A stretch of DNA of 64,000 nucleotides from Homarus americanus (lineage: Eukaryota > Arthropoda > Malacostraca > Decapoda > Nephropidae): assembly GCF_018991925.1 (NCBI RefSeq), contig NW_024724368.1, positions 3,890,209-3,954,208 of the forward strand, written 5' to 3'. Under the pieces are notes generated by a model. The model was given only the letters and a program-made list of their open reading frames with translations, did not search any database and was not told where the DNA came from. Shown one piece after another: positions 9,879 to 23,500 of this stretch. Positions within the stretch are counted from its first letter, which is position 1. Every line of letters begins with the position of its first letter. The position numbers and the translations under genes are program-made.

Positions 9879-12800
9879 CTGATATTTTTTCTACTTTCTC
9901 TCTGAAAGAAAAGGACTATCTGACGTACATAATAAAGTTTACACCACAAGTTCAAATAAAACTGCATGAAGGCGGAAGACGAGGAAGAGCAACTGTGGAG
10001 AGACTTAGCAGGATATGCTCCATGACTAATCCTTCTTGAACGGAAATCTCTTGATCCCGCTACAACAAACTTCTTCCTTCAATATTTCCTCAAAGAACAG
10101 AGACGAGAGGATGTTTATTATTGCCCCGCTGAAAATATACCTCACTGGCACTGAGAATATACCCTACTGAGGCTAGGAATATACCTCACTGGCACTGAGA
10201 ATATACCCTACTGAGGCTAGGAATATACTTCACTACCGCTGAAAATATACCTCACTGGCACTGAGAATATACCCTACTGAGGCTAGGAATATACTTCACT
10301 ACCGCTGAAAATATACCTCACTGGCACTGAGAATATACCCTACTGAGGCTAGGAATATACTTCACTACCGCTGAAAATACAACCTATTGATACTGAGAAT
10401 ATATATATAAACGTGTACGTGTATGTGTCTGTCTGTGAGCATTTGTCCAGCCTTGTTAGTTAGTAAAACACAAGAATTAGTGAGCGTGTACGAGCCTAAC
10501 GATGATTGAAGTGTTTACTATCAATTAAAACTTTTAGGCTATAACTATCGAATCCTCGTATATTGTTGATGTGATTAAAAAGTAATTGTTTTCAGATCCG
10601 TCCATTTTATTTTAAGCAAATTAAAAGCGCAACGAGAGATCAGTTGTCAAAGCGACGATTCTTTTTTTTTCTTTTTTTATTGGGCACTCCCCTACATTCT
10701 TGTGTAAGGTGAAGCGCAGAAGCGTTTACAGTGCCCAACAGGGAAGCATGCTAAGTTCATGCTTGCCTTTATTTCTCATGAGTTAAGGACGTAGAAGCCT
10801 GAAGAGTCAAGTTATTGGAAGCTCCAACAACTTGTCCCTGAATACGAATTCGCAACTTTCGATTTACATCAGGTACGACGATTCATTGTGACAGAGAGTT
10901 CCACAGTGTGTCAGTCCGAGGCAGAGATTTGGTTGGTTGTACAGGTAGTAGCAGTAGTGTTCTTATTGCTGCTACCACTACTACATATGATACAAAAAAA
11001 ATTATAAAATAGAAGAATTAGAAAAATTATAACGAACAAAAAATATATTCGTTTGTTATCGTGAATTATGGAGTTCATTGCCCTCACACCCGCTGCACGA
11101 GTCGTAAACTTCCTGACTTTTACAATTATTGTATTACTTACGTACAATAAAGGACTTCTCAACACAATTGTCTATAATAACAAAGAATTTCACCAGAAGA
11201 CAACGCCATAATCACTAAAATACAAAGAACTTTCCAACAACATTATTAGACGAGGATTATATACTCTGTACCCCACGAATAAGCCTTTCCCCTTTCTTCA
11301 TTCAATTCCTTATTACATTACAAACTTTTTTTTAATATCTGGTATTACGATATTCTTCAGTGATTGTGTAATAATTTTAGTGAGACTGTCGTGGCTGTTA
11401 TATTACTTAACGGTGGTGTTTGAGAGAAAATTACTGGTCACGGAGCCTAGTGTGGCGGGCGGGTGGGCGGGCTGGTGGGTGAGGTAAGAGTCAAGCTGTC
11501 ACCAGTAAGTACAGCTTTTGATTTTGATTGTTCGTGTTCGTTTTGATTCACTGTTTTAAATTATTTTTTTTTGGGGGGCGGTCATACTTGAAGTAGTGAG
11601 TCATCGTCGTGTCTCTAACCTAATATAACCTAACCTAAACTAATATTGCCTAGACTAACCTAACCTAAACTAATATTGCCTAGACTAACCTAACCTAACA
11701 TAAACTTAACCTAACCTAATCATTAGCACCAGGCCCTAGCTCTATTGAGTCCTTATCTTAATCCACCAAAACGCTCATATTTAATTAAAGTTAAGCTGGG
11801 ACATTTTAACACCGGGCTTGCGTTAACCTATAATAATTCACGAAACGTCCTGAAACTGAGATTATATTACTGAAAGTTTAATATATTGGCATTAGAAATT
11901 AACTCCCGTCACTAGTTTGGTATTAATTCCTCTTATTGCGGGATTAAAATATCTCATTTAATTAGTCAGACTCAGCCCAACTTAAACACCATTTGAGTAT
12001 ATATCTAAATAATTTGAGTGAGTCAGGTGGATAGGGTTTTGAAGAATCTAAACATTGGGAGAATTTACTGTACGAAGCATTGAGACTGTCCGGGTTTATG
12101 TGAGTCCATCAAGTTTCTTGTATCACCTAACTTAAGGGAGAAAATTAATATTAAGACCTTTTGAGAATCTACCTTTCATGTTGTAACTTAGTTTGTTCCA
12201 GTAAGTTACAGTCTTATGTCACCAGTTATGGAAGGAATTGAAATCATGAGCGTTTGAGAATCCTTCTTTGTGCAGTAGCTAAGGTGGGCCAGTTACGTAT
12301 ATCAGGTATTACTAATTTCTCTAACTTAACAGGAATATCTTAATGTAGAGTCCTTTGAGAATCCATCTTTATGTCGTAACTTAAGAGAATCAGTTAGGGA
12401 TCTATCAGTTACAGGGGGACTTAAACACAATCAGTTACAGGGGGACCTTAACACAAGATCCAGCAAGAGCCTACATGCTGAAGGTCGTCTCCTCATCACA
12501 GCAGATAAAAGAGGAGGGTGATTGTGTCGGCAGGGGGTATGGGAGGGGGAAGTGGGGAAGGGGAGGGAGGAAGTGGGGAAGGGGAGAGAGGAAGGGGGAA
12601 GGGAGAGGCTATATAAACCCAGCCTGAGTTTTCTTCTTATACAGGGATTTTTTTTTTATCTTCGTGAGAGTAAATTAGTATCTTAAAGTGGACCATCGCC
12701 AACACCACTGCCTCTAGTATCATGTTGAGGGGAGGATGTGTCAGTGCATGTATCATACTGTATCATGTTAAGAGGAGGATGTGTTAGTGCCTGTATCATG

Positions 12801-15800
12801 TTAGGGGGAGGATGTGTTAGTGCCTGTATCATACTGTATCATGTTAAGGGGAGGATGTGTCAGTGTCTGTATCATGTTGAGGGGAGGATGTGTCAGTGTC
12901 TGTATCATGTTGAGGAGAGGATGTGTTAGCGCCTGTATCATGTTAAGGGGAGGATGTGTCAGTGTCTGTATCATATTGAGGGAGGATGTGTTAGTGCCTG
13001 TATCATGTTCAGGGGAGATGTGTTAGTGCCTGTATCACTGTATCATGTTAAGGGAGGATGTGTCAGTGTCTGTATCATGTTGAGGGAGGATGTGTAGTGC
13101 CTGTATCATGTTAAGGGGAGGATGTGTCAGTGTCTGTATCATGTTGAGGGGAGGATGTGTTGGCGCCTGTATCATGTTAAGGGAGGATGTGTCAGTGTCT
13201 GTATCATGTTGAGGAGAGGATGTTAGCGCCTGTATCATGTTAAGGGGAGGATGTGTCAGTGTCTGTATCATGTTGGGGGAGGATGTGTTAGCGCCTGTAT
13301 CCATGTTTAGGGAGGATGTGTCAGTGTCTGTATCATGTTGAGGAGAGAATGTGTTAGTGCCTGTATCATGTTAAGGGGAGGATGTGTCAGTGTCTGTATC
13401 ATGTTGAGGAGAGGATGTGTTAGGCGCCTGTATCATGTTAAGGGAGGATGTGTCAGTGTCTGTATCATGTTGAGAGGAGGATGTGTTAGTGCCTGTATCA
13501 TGTTCAGGGAGGATGTGTTAGTGCCTGTATCATACTGTATCATGTTAAGGGAGGATGTGTCATGTCTGTATCATGTTGAGGGGAGGATGTGTTAGTGCCT
13601 GTATCATGTTAAGGGGAGGATGTGTCAGTGTCTGTATCATGTTGAGGAGAGGATGTGTTAGTGCCTGTATCATGTTAAGGGGGAGATGTGTCAGTGTCTG
13701 TATCATGTTGAGGGAGGATGTGTTAGTGTCTGTATCATGTTGGGGGAGGATGTGTTAGTGCCTGTATCATACTGTATCATGTTAAGGGAGGATGTGTCAG
13801 TGTCTGTATCATGTTGAGGGGAGGATGTGTTAGTGCCTGTATCATGTTAAGGGGAGGATGTGTCAGTGTCTGTATCATGTTGAGGAGGATGTGTCAGTGT
13901 CTGTATCATGTTGAGGAGAGGATGTGTTAGTGCCTGTATCATGTTAAGGGGAGGATGTGTCTGTATCATGTTGAGGGGAGGATGTGTTAGTGTCTGTATC
14001 ATACTGTATCATGTTAAGTGGAGGATGTGTTAGTGCCTGTATCATACTGTATCATGCTAAGAGGAGGATTTTAGTGCCTGTATCATGTTAAGAGGATGTG
14101 TCAGTGCCTATATCATACTGTATCATGTTAAGAGGAGGATGTTAGTACCTGCAACATGTTGAGGGGAGGATGTGTCAGTGCCTGTAACATACTGTATCAT
14201 GTTAAGAGGAGGATGTGTTAGTGCCTGTATCATGTTAAGGGGAGGATGTGTCAGTGCCTGTAACATACTGTATCATGTTAAGAGGAGGATGTGTCAGTGC
14301 TTGTATCATACTGTATCATGTTAAGAGGAGGATGTGTTAGTGCCTGTATCATGTTAAGAGGAGAATGTGTGGTGGATTCATATCTCACTTCCAATCCTAA
14401 AGGTCGATGGTTCGCGCTCTGGGGACCCCCAACGCCACCCAACTGTGAACAGACACCTAACTTAACAGCTGGGAATATAAAGGCGCTCGAGTGCAGTGCC
14501 GGCCATTTTGACTCCTTGTGTACCGTAATAATGGGGCTTAGGCTATATTGGGTTCTATCCGCACTACCCTGGACGGACCTATTAAAACTGGAACCCATTA
14601 AGATTGAAACCCATTACGACTGAGACCTATTAGGAGTATGACCCATTAAAGGGGAGACCCATTTTATCACCAACATAAGGCTCTAGCGTCTTACGTAACC
14701 TGAGCTAACATTAACATAATTAACACAATATTGTGATGCTAATAGGAATTAATATCATCACGGTACAGTTACACACTCTAATGTAACTTACATAAAACTA
14801 CCTGTATTCTTTTATCTAAATAACTGGAAGTCTTTTATATATTTTTCTCGCTTATTCATATTTCATTAGAGTTATTATTATTATTATTATACCAACGTCT
14901 ATATATAATTATTAAAATGTGGTTGGCAGGCATAAAATTCCAAACTTGTAGTGGCGGGATGGGTGGGCGGTTACACACTTATATACATTTTTATGACAAA
15001 AAAAGCATCATTTTTTACCTACGAGATAATGTATATGCGTTGTGGCCTCGTGTATTGCATAATAATATATATACACCAGGTGGGCATGTTGTGTGAGGCT
15101 TGTCTGTCTGTTTGATGCTTGGGTAACTGACAACTGTTCATCTATTCGTCAAACGATAACATTGTTCCTCTATGACGATGTCTTTTGTTAACATCAAGAG
15201 TGAGTTGGTATATTTTTAACTAGGATACGATATATTCCTCTCCTGCCTCTAGGTGTTCAATAAAATTATGTATACTGAATCTAACAACTTATCATCACAA
15301 TTTTCTTGTATTCCGACAAAATTAAATACTGTAGTTGTGTTAGGTGTTCGAGACGCTGCCACATGACACAGGTTCTCAAATCCTGGCGGGTTAAATTCTC
15401 AAGTGATAACGTCAATAACTATCAAAGACGCCGCTTTATATTACCACATAGATTTGACGGTTAAAATCGCCTCGAATTTGCATCAAGACTACACACACTA
15501 GGTACGTTCACTCATCCCTTGATCTAGGTGGGGAAAAAATTAACACACGAACCTTTGAGAATCAAGACCAAGACGCCGAGGAGACGCCAGCACGCGTTTC
15601 AAGTAGTCACTCATAGTATTAAGTTTAACGAAGCCTGTTAGGGTTTTTGAAAGAGTCAGGTTATCTTGGTTTATCCCGGCGCCTTCTTGCTGATGGGCGT
15701 TGGTTCAGCTTCCAGTGTGAGAGAGTGAGTTTATGCTTGTAAGAGGGAGTGTTTATTAATACGAGAGACTCGACGAGTTAATACGATGCGATGAACTGTG

Positions 15801-16698
15801 ATACCGATAGGCGGTAGTGTTACTAATTTAGAAACTTAGAGATATTAAATGTTAATTCCCTGTACTGCTCTGACGACTATTACAACAACTACTACTAACT
15901 ACTACTACTACTACTACTACAACAACTACTACTGACTATTACTACTACCACTACTGTCTGACAATATCACAGTTACATGGTTGATACACAGAAACTGACA
16001 TTATCTCTGAGTAGTAGTCTAAACTTATACAACATACTGCACACACACACACATACACAACACGACGCTCTTCTTTTGTTTCACAGCGCGGCAACACTGG
16101 TGGGGGATGAAGATTCTTCACCCATCACAATATAAGCAGATTTTATTGACGTATCCAATTTTGGTTTGTTGCGGCGTAAAATTTGACCAATTGTTCGAAA
16201 AATTTTATTATGGGCCGAACTATGACGCAGTTTGGAAAAAAATTCAATCGGTTGTCAAAAAAGGATTCGGCTCCCTGTTATTCTATCAGGATTTGATAGT
16301 TTGTGTCAAGATTATATTATATCGTAAACGACTACAATACATTAAACAACAGCAACAGGTTTATATGTCCGTCTACATGTCTGTCTGGCTGTTTATCTGT
16401 CTGCCTGTCTGTGAACAAGTTTTTCTCAGAGATGCCATAATGGATCTCACTGAAACTTTCCTCCTCTCCGCCTCTCAGGAATAACACCAGATTGGCAGCC
16501 ACTCTCGGAAAACTATAAAATGGTTGAATAATTTAACTTGGAAATGATACAGAAATTGTCCCTATTCACCATTATTAAGCTATCTAAAGGGCGGGGAGGC
16601 AGCTGTTCTTGTTTCTTGTTTTGTTGCCAAAGTTCTGGCCAAAGAGACAACCTAATTTTACTATTATTATTACTACTACTACTACTACTACTACTACT

Positions 16699-16766
<68 letters not shown>

Positions 16767-19108
16767 TAATAATAATAATAATATCACTCCATAAATCACT
16801 AACCATAAGAAGAAAAACACAGTTTACAAAATAACCTAAATCAAGCACAAACATTTCTTTATCTTCTGAGCCATTAGTGATCTTAACATGGATTTGAGAG
16901 CTGTAGCAAAAATCAATCACCCTGAGCCAGCTAACGATTACCCAGAGACGAGCAACAAAGAGAGAGAGAGAGAATCCACGCCAGAATTCGGTCGGTCATG
17001 ATGGCGCCTCCTTTAGTGAGTCAGTCAGATGCGAGAGGGTAAATATAAATCCCAATTTGTTTCTGATGGCGGGTTACTAGTATGCTCATGTGGGTGAAAT
17101 AAGTCTTTGTGAGTGTTTCTGTGTGAGTTTTGCAGAGTAGGGAGCATATGTGTAATTTATCCACGAGGGGAGGGGGGAAGTTTGTGTAATATAAAGCGTG
17201 TTTGTGTGATGTGTGTTCAACGATATGTTTACTTTATCATCATGGTCCCTGGATGCTTTCGTGTTGGGTTTTGTCATGGATGTTTCTATATGTGTTTCTA
17301 AAGGTCTGTCTCTGTTATCTCCACATAGAGTTCGTAAGTTTAGTCTTGTTGATACTGTAAAGTGATCGAATCCTTTGTTTCCTCACTGTAAAATCATTTA
17401 TTTACAGTCTACTGTAGATGATCTTTTGTTTATGCTGCGTCGGGAAAAGTTGAGGAATAGGATTTGTAAGATGGGAATCAAGGCGTTTATAGTTTAGATC
17501 TTAAAACCTATAATGGAATCCTAATTTGATGTGTCTAATGCTTACCTGCACAACACACCTGTATAATACACCTGTACAATACACCTCCACATCCACACCT
17601 CCACAATCACACCTCCACATCCACACCTCCACATCCACACCACAACACACCTGCACCAAGAGCTTCACTAAGTATCCCCCTCAGGAGTAATTTACAGTTA
17701 AGTACGTCATCTATATGCAAACCCTCGAGTTTAATTCTACAAAGACGCTTGACTCAGTGATCTGTGAAGACGTCGGTCGGTGTGCTGTAGAGGACCTGAT
17801 CTGCTTCTGTTTGTAATCATATTTCTGTTTAATTATTATTAATTTCATTAAATACTAGTTAACGATGGATATACGGTGAGTTTTCTATTCAATCGACTGT
17901 TTGGAAGAGTGTACAAGTTAACAAAAGTTACTCAAGACTGTTATTTGGGATGGAAATATTTGTTTGTTTGTTTTTTCGATGAATATAACTCGTTACCAAG
18001 ACGTCGTTGTGAGGAAGCCTGACATATAGGGAGAACACGTCTTGGTTATGGTATTTTAAAGTACAGTCTTCACCGTTTATTGTGAAGCATCGCCCAGCAG
18101 TACTTGAGCCGCTGCCACTGTTTACCGACTATTTGTATGCAGTGGGTCGCCCAGAGACACACACTCACACGACAACACAACTTGGGTTTTTGCTCCGTTG
18201 ACAATTACATGTAATATTTTCTCGGTTTTTTTCTTAACAAACAAAAATATTACTTTTGTTCCACTTATTTGTTTTAATTCTAGTTAACAGAATCATTTAA
18301 TATACTGAGGTATCTTGTACACTTAGACCTGATCTGGTATCAGTGTCATGGCCTTTGTAACTAATTGAGGCCACTGTGACTGGGTGAGCCTCCCCACGAT
18401 AATAATGATGGTGCCGTTTACTAAGACACGAGCCATCAAACACATCCTGCCATTATCTTATTTCTCACCATCATCACTATCACCACCGCAACCCTCCTGA
18501 CGCGGCTGTCGTTAGCGAGGTGAAGGAGGGCCACAGGGGACATGTGACCTACTGAACCATCGCGTCTCGTCACGGTGTTCCTGCAGGCGAGCGACAGATG
18601 AGGTGTGTCAGGCGGGTCTCTCGGGTACATTATACCTCCCTCCTCGGCCCCGAAAACTCTGCACTAGTACATTACACCTTCACCAAGACTGCCTCTATCA
18701 CCCAACCTCCCGCGGGGTGTTGTCAGCGACCTTTTCCACCCGAAGACGCAGCAGCGGCGATAGTCACTTTATCTTACCGTGGTGGAGGAAATGTTTGCTA
18801 CCATGGTCGAATCTATGACGTTATTGTGTCGTTTCCATATGTTGTTGTTTTCATTCACACACAGATAAATTATATTACTGTCGTTCTAGTAATCATCTTT
18901 TCCTGTTATTCTTCACGCTATCTACCAATTCTTCCTATCTTCACCTATTTCTTTTACATCTTTCTCTGATTCTCTAACTCTTTCTCTCTCCTCGACCTCT
19001 GACTCTTCCATTGCACCTCGGGACAATATCTCTCCTCTTCCCTTTAAACAGCTACTGTATGTTCTTCTCTGGACCTCTCACTACACTGCTGTCCGGATCT
19101 AGAAGGTC

Positions 19109-19142
<34 letters not shown>

Positions 19143-19650
19143 AACCAGGCGGACGACACAACCACCATCTCTCATCCCCCTGTGTCCATGTTGTCATATA
19201 TATTGGCCTCGTTCAGATTCCAGCGCCAATATACGTTCATCTTTTACCCCTAACAGGAAACAAGAAAACGTACTGTACTTAAGATTGGTTAGGTTAGGTT
19301 TAGTGGCGCCGCTCTCACTGTTCTACTTGGAAAATTAACCTTCGCTCCTTTGAGACTCCACCTTTATGCCGTAGCTCGTAAGTTAAACAAATAAATACGT
19401 TCACTGTATCTCTAGTTAAAGGAGAAACTGAACCTAAGTCTAATGGTTTTTGCCCTCCGATGTGGTCCCTGGTACTACCGCCAGCCTTTATGGAGACGAA
19501 TATCGGAAAGAGGTGTGGCGGACCAACACAATATCGGCTGTTATCGGTTTCCTGTCGCCTGAAATCTTGAGAACCAACCGATATATAGTAAGATGAATGT
19601 AGAGAACTTTTGTGGTTGGTCTCTCTCTAACGATGACGCGAGTTGTTTTG

Positions 19651-19738
<88 letters not shown>

Positions 19739-20480
19739 TGCTTACTGAGTTGAGTCGCCAGATCAGTGAGTCAGACAGGGATGCTGTGTATACCCTGTGG
19801 ACACTAGCCACTCCTTCAGTAAATATTGACCTCTTGAGATGTTGTCTGTCTGTCTGTCCGTGTGTAAGTGTAGTGCAGGTGGGTGTAGGTGGGAGTAGAT
19901 GATTGTAAGTGGGTGTAGGTATAGTGTAGGTGGGTATAAGTATAGTGTAGGTGGGTGTAGGTATAGTGTAGGTGGGTATAAGTGGGTGTAGGTATAGTGT
20001 AGGTGGGTATAAGTGGGTGTAGGTATAGTGTAGGTGTAGGTATAAGTGGGTGTAGGTATAGTGTAGGTGGGTGTAGGTATAGTGTAGGTGGGTGTAGGTG
20101 TCGCTGAGGAGTATATTGGTGAGGGCGTGAGTAGCGTCTCTGTTAATTACCGTGTCACCTGGCGGCCGACAGGGAGGACCCGCAAATTAGTCTCGGCCAG
20201 GTAGTCAGACAGTCCTCCCTCTCCCTTCCCTTCCACCTCCATCTTTCCTGCTTTCCTCCCTCCTCTCTCTTCCCTTTCTTCTTCCTTCCTCTTCCTTGCC
20301 ACCTCTCTCTTCCTTTTCCTTTCTCCTTCCTTCCTCTTCCCTCCCTCCTCCTTCATCTCTCCTGCTTTCCTCCCTCTCCCTCCCTTCTCTCCAACACACA
20401 TACCCCAGAGGAGGAAGAGGTACTGGGAAGGTGTTAGTCGGAGGGAGGGAGGAAGAAGAGAAAGACAAGGAGTGTTAGTG

Positions 20481-20530
<50 letters not shown>

Positions 20531-23500
20531 TTGCCAGGCCGAGGGAGAAAGGGGGGGGGGGGTAAGAGAACAGTGGCGGGATAGAGAAAAATAAGACCAA
20601 AATTGTCCGCCAAACTAGCAACAGTCATGGTCCAAATATTTACCATAATTAACATTCAACAGCTTACAAATACCCTGAAAAAATATATCACAAAAATTAA
20701 AGTAAAAAATTATGTATGAGTAAATAATGTACCGGGGTTTATACTTACTTGTGGGCACTGGTGAAGGTAACTCGTGGCTTTTCAGGATAGTGTTTACAGT
20801 CCTTGGTCGTGGATCCTGACTCAACATTGAAGGAGCCAACGACCCAATCAACCCATGTCATCACTTTTGGCATTTTCTCGTGTCACCATTCGTAATTGTT
20901 ATCACTACCAGTTAAGATTTCTTTTATGTTTCACTGTTACCACCATTTCCACCTTTTTTATTTGCCTCAATTATTTGGTTCTGCCCTTTTTTTTCAAGTC
21001 TCTTTTGTGGGGGTGAGGGAAGGGGGGTTCTTAGTCTTTCAATTTTTCTTCAAGTCTTTCTATTTTTCTTCTTTTTTTTTTCTTCTTTTATTTTCTTTAT
21101 CTTATATTTTTCTCAGTCTTTCTATTTTCTTAAAGTCTTTCAATTTTCTACGATTGTTCATTTACTGTACCTTCACAAGAACCACTTCACTTCTCAGTCG
21201 ACCACCAACCTGCAATAAAGCTATAAGGCATCTGCGTCTACTACCAACACAGACGGTAAAGCGTAGTTAGTACTGTAAAAAAACAACAACACCTAAACCC
21301 TAGACACACACGTAGTTAACCATGAACCAGCCGTGGTTATGTCTCAGCACTTGACGTTGGCACCGTTATACGTTTCGGGCACTGGCAGGGCAGGTGTTAG
21401 TAAGATACACATGAGATAAATAAGAGAAAAATAATCCTCCCTTGACAAACCACGGCTCAAAAGGCTCCAACAACTCACAACAAAAGGTGAGATTGTGGAC
21501 CTAAGCACCAATGTAACAGCACCTTAGAGAGTTTTCAAAGTAGTTATGAAATTTTGGGGAGGTACTGTACAAATCGAAATATGTTAAGACTTTAGAAATT
21601 AATGATTATGTGACCAGCTAACTAATGAGAATATTTGTCTCTTACCTTAAACATCTTCTTATGCTTCTCTCTTCTTTACTGTTTCTCTCTTGTTTATGTT
21701 TCTTTGACAACGCTTTCTATTTCACTGTTTCTTTCACAACACTTTCTATTTCACTGTTTCTTTCACAACACTTTCTATTTCACTGTTTCTTTCACAACAC
21801 TTTCTATTTCACTGTTTCTTTGACAACACTCTATTTCAGTTTCTTTGACAACACTTTTTATTTCACTGTTTCTTTCACAACACTTTCTATTTCACTGTTT
21901 CTTTGACAACACTCTATTTCAGTTTCTTTGACAACACTTTTTATTTCACTGTTTCTTTCACAACACTTTTTATTTCACTGTTTCTTTCACAACACTTTCT
22001 ATTTCACTGTTTCTTTCACAACACTTTCTATTTCACTGTTTCTTTCACAACACTTTCTATTTTACTGTTTCTCTGATGTAACTTTCTTAGACTGGTGGTA
22101 ACTTTCTAAGACTGGTAATAACTTTCTTAGACTGGTAGTGAGTTTCTGTAGACTGACAGTGACTCCATAGCCCTGTAAAAGCATAACAACATGAGTCACA
22201 AGGCCCTCAGTATTATCAACTTAACTAAAAACAAAACAATAAAACGCAAACAAATTCTTACACTCACATCCCCCGCTAATGATCTGACCAATTTAGGAAA
22301 TATTGTAATGTGTCGAGGAAATGATTAATACCTGAAAGTGATTTTTGTTATGGAAGTCAGTTTTTGTCAGCGGGGAAATTTATCGTCCCAGCCCCTCAGA
22401 ACTCTTGATCATTCTCCGCACCAGCCATTCTGTGACTTCACTCAGGTTAGGTTAGGTTGGGTTTCCAGGTAAGAATTGGCGACAATTTCGGTTTCAGTTT
22501 CCTCAATATTTGTTGCTTTTCAGTGGAAAACTTCGTGACTCTCAACCCAGAAGTTGAAAAAACAAATTTTTTAGCGTTTCCACAAAAAACTATCTCCATT
22601 ACATTATGCATCAAATATTGAGCAAAATGAGGCCGAAATTGTCCGCCAAACCAGCAACAGCCAAGGTCCAAATATTGACCAGCGAGGAAACTTTGGCGGA
22701 AATTGGGAAATAGTGATACGACCCCCTTCCATTATGATCTAAATAATGACCACAGCAGAAATTAAGAAACTGACGGAAAGCGAAATATTTACGAGAAAGA
22801 AAAAAGTAATCGAACTGTAAAAGAATAAGGTAGTAAAAGAGGGATAGAATAGACTAAAAAATGTGAAAGTCGCAACTAAAGAAAAGAAAAAATGAAGTTT
22901 AATAACAAGGAACATGAGAAACAAATTAAGTGACCCGTAAAAAAAGAGGTGGTCTATTTTTCTCATTTCTTTATTACAGTCAGTCCGCACATGCACATCA
23001 GCAGCCTAGTGTAAATATAGAAAGCATGACGGCCAATGTTTAAGTATTGTGAACAATGCCATAAACAATTAAGTGTAAATATACTTAGCTATAAAGTAAT
23101 AAAAAATCACGTTTTTAAGAATTCTCTTTTGCGAAAAGCCGATTTCTAAGGGAAAAACTAAACCTTACGAGCAAAATTTATGTGAATACAATACAAAGTT
23201 TATTGAGTTTAAGTCGTCCGTTTGTCAGTATCTCTTGGCGGGAACACTGCTGAGGGAGCGAGGCTAGCTCGTGAGTGCAGCTCTTCAATATTCACAGAAA
23301 CTAAAAAAAAAAATCCTCAGCCACCACATTCGAGCAGATGTGGTGAGTGTAATACTAAGAATATATTTTTCATACTCTTAGAAGTTATTGTCGTATAGCA
23401 ACAAAAAATTATATATAGAAGAATGATGAAGCACTACGCACGTAAATACTGTACATTAAGAGTGAATAATGTTAATTAATCAAATGCACTAGTTTTCATA

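Noticed and set aside
12738..13758. Repeating [13 protein letters not shown]s, possibly a secreted repeat protein
   Set aside because: The 33-bp minisatellite is in phase with codons by chance of unit length; indels shift the frame repeatedly and there is no start or signal region.
12718..14365. CRISPR-like direct repeats
   Set aside because: The units are contiguous with no unique spacers, and the genome is that of an animal.
14476..14510. TATAAAGG with a CCATTTT initiator 29 bp downstream
   Set aside because: The spacing is good, but the box lies within sequence resembling a tRNA-SINE body, and no gene follows except a 30-codon ORF, so I did not call a promoter.
16107..16484. 125-codon ORF ([20 protein letters not shown])
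   Set aside because: The low-complexity end ([16 protein letters not shown]) is TCTG repeat, the rest is AT-rich with no recognised domain, and no splice signals support it.
18598..18969. 123-codon ORF in a GC-rich block
   Set aside because: Two overlapping frames are both open through the GC-rich part and the tail is Ile/Phe/Tyr-rich noncoding sequence; no homology recognised.
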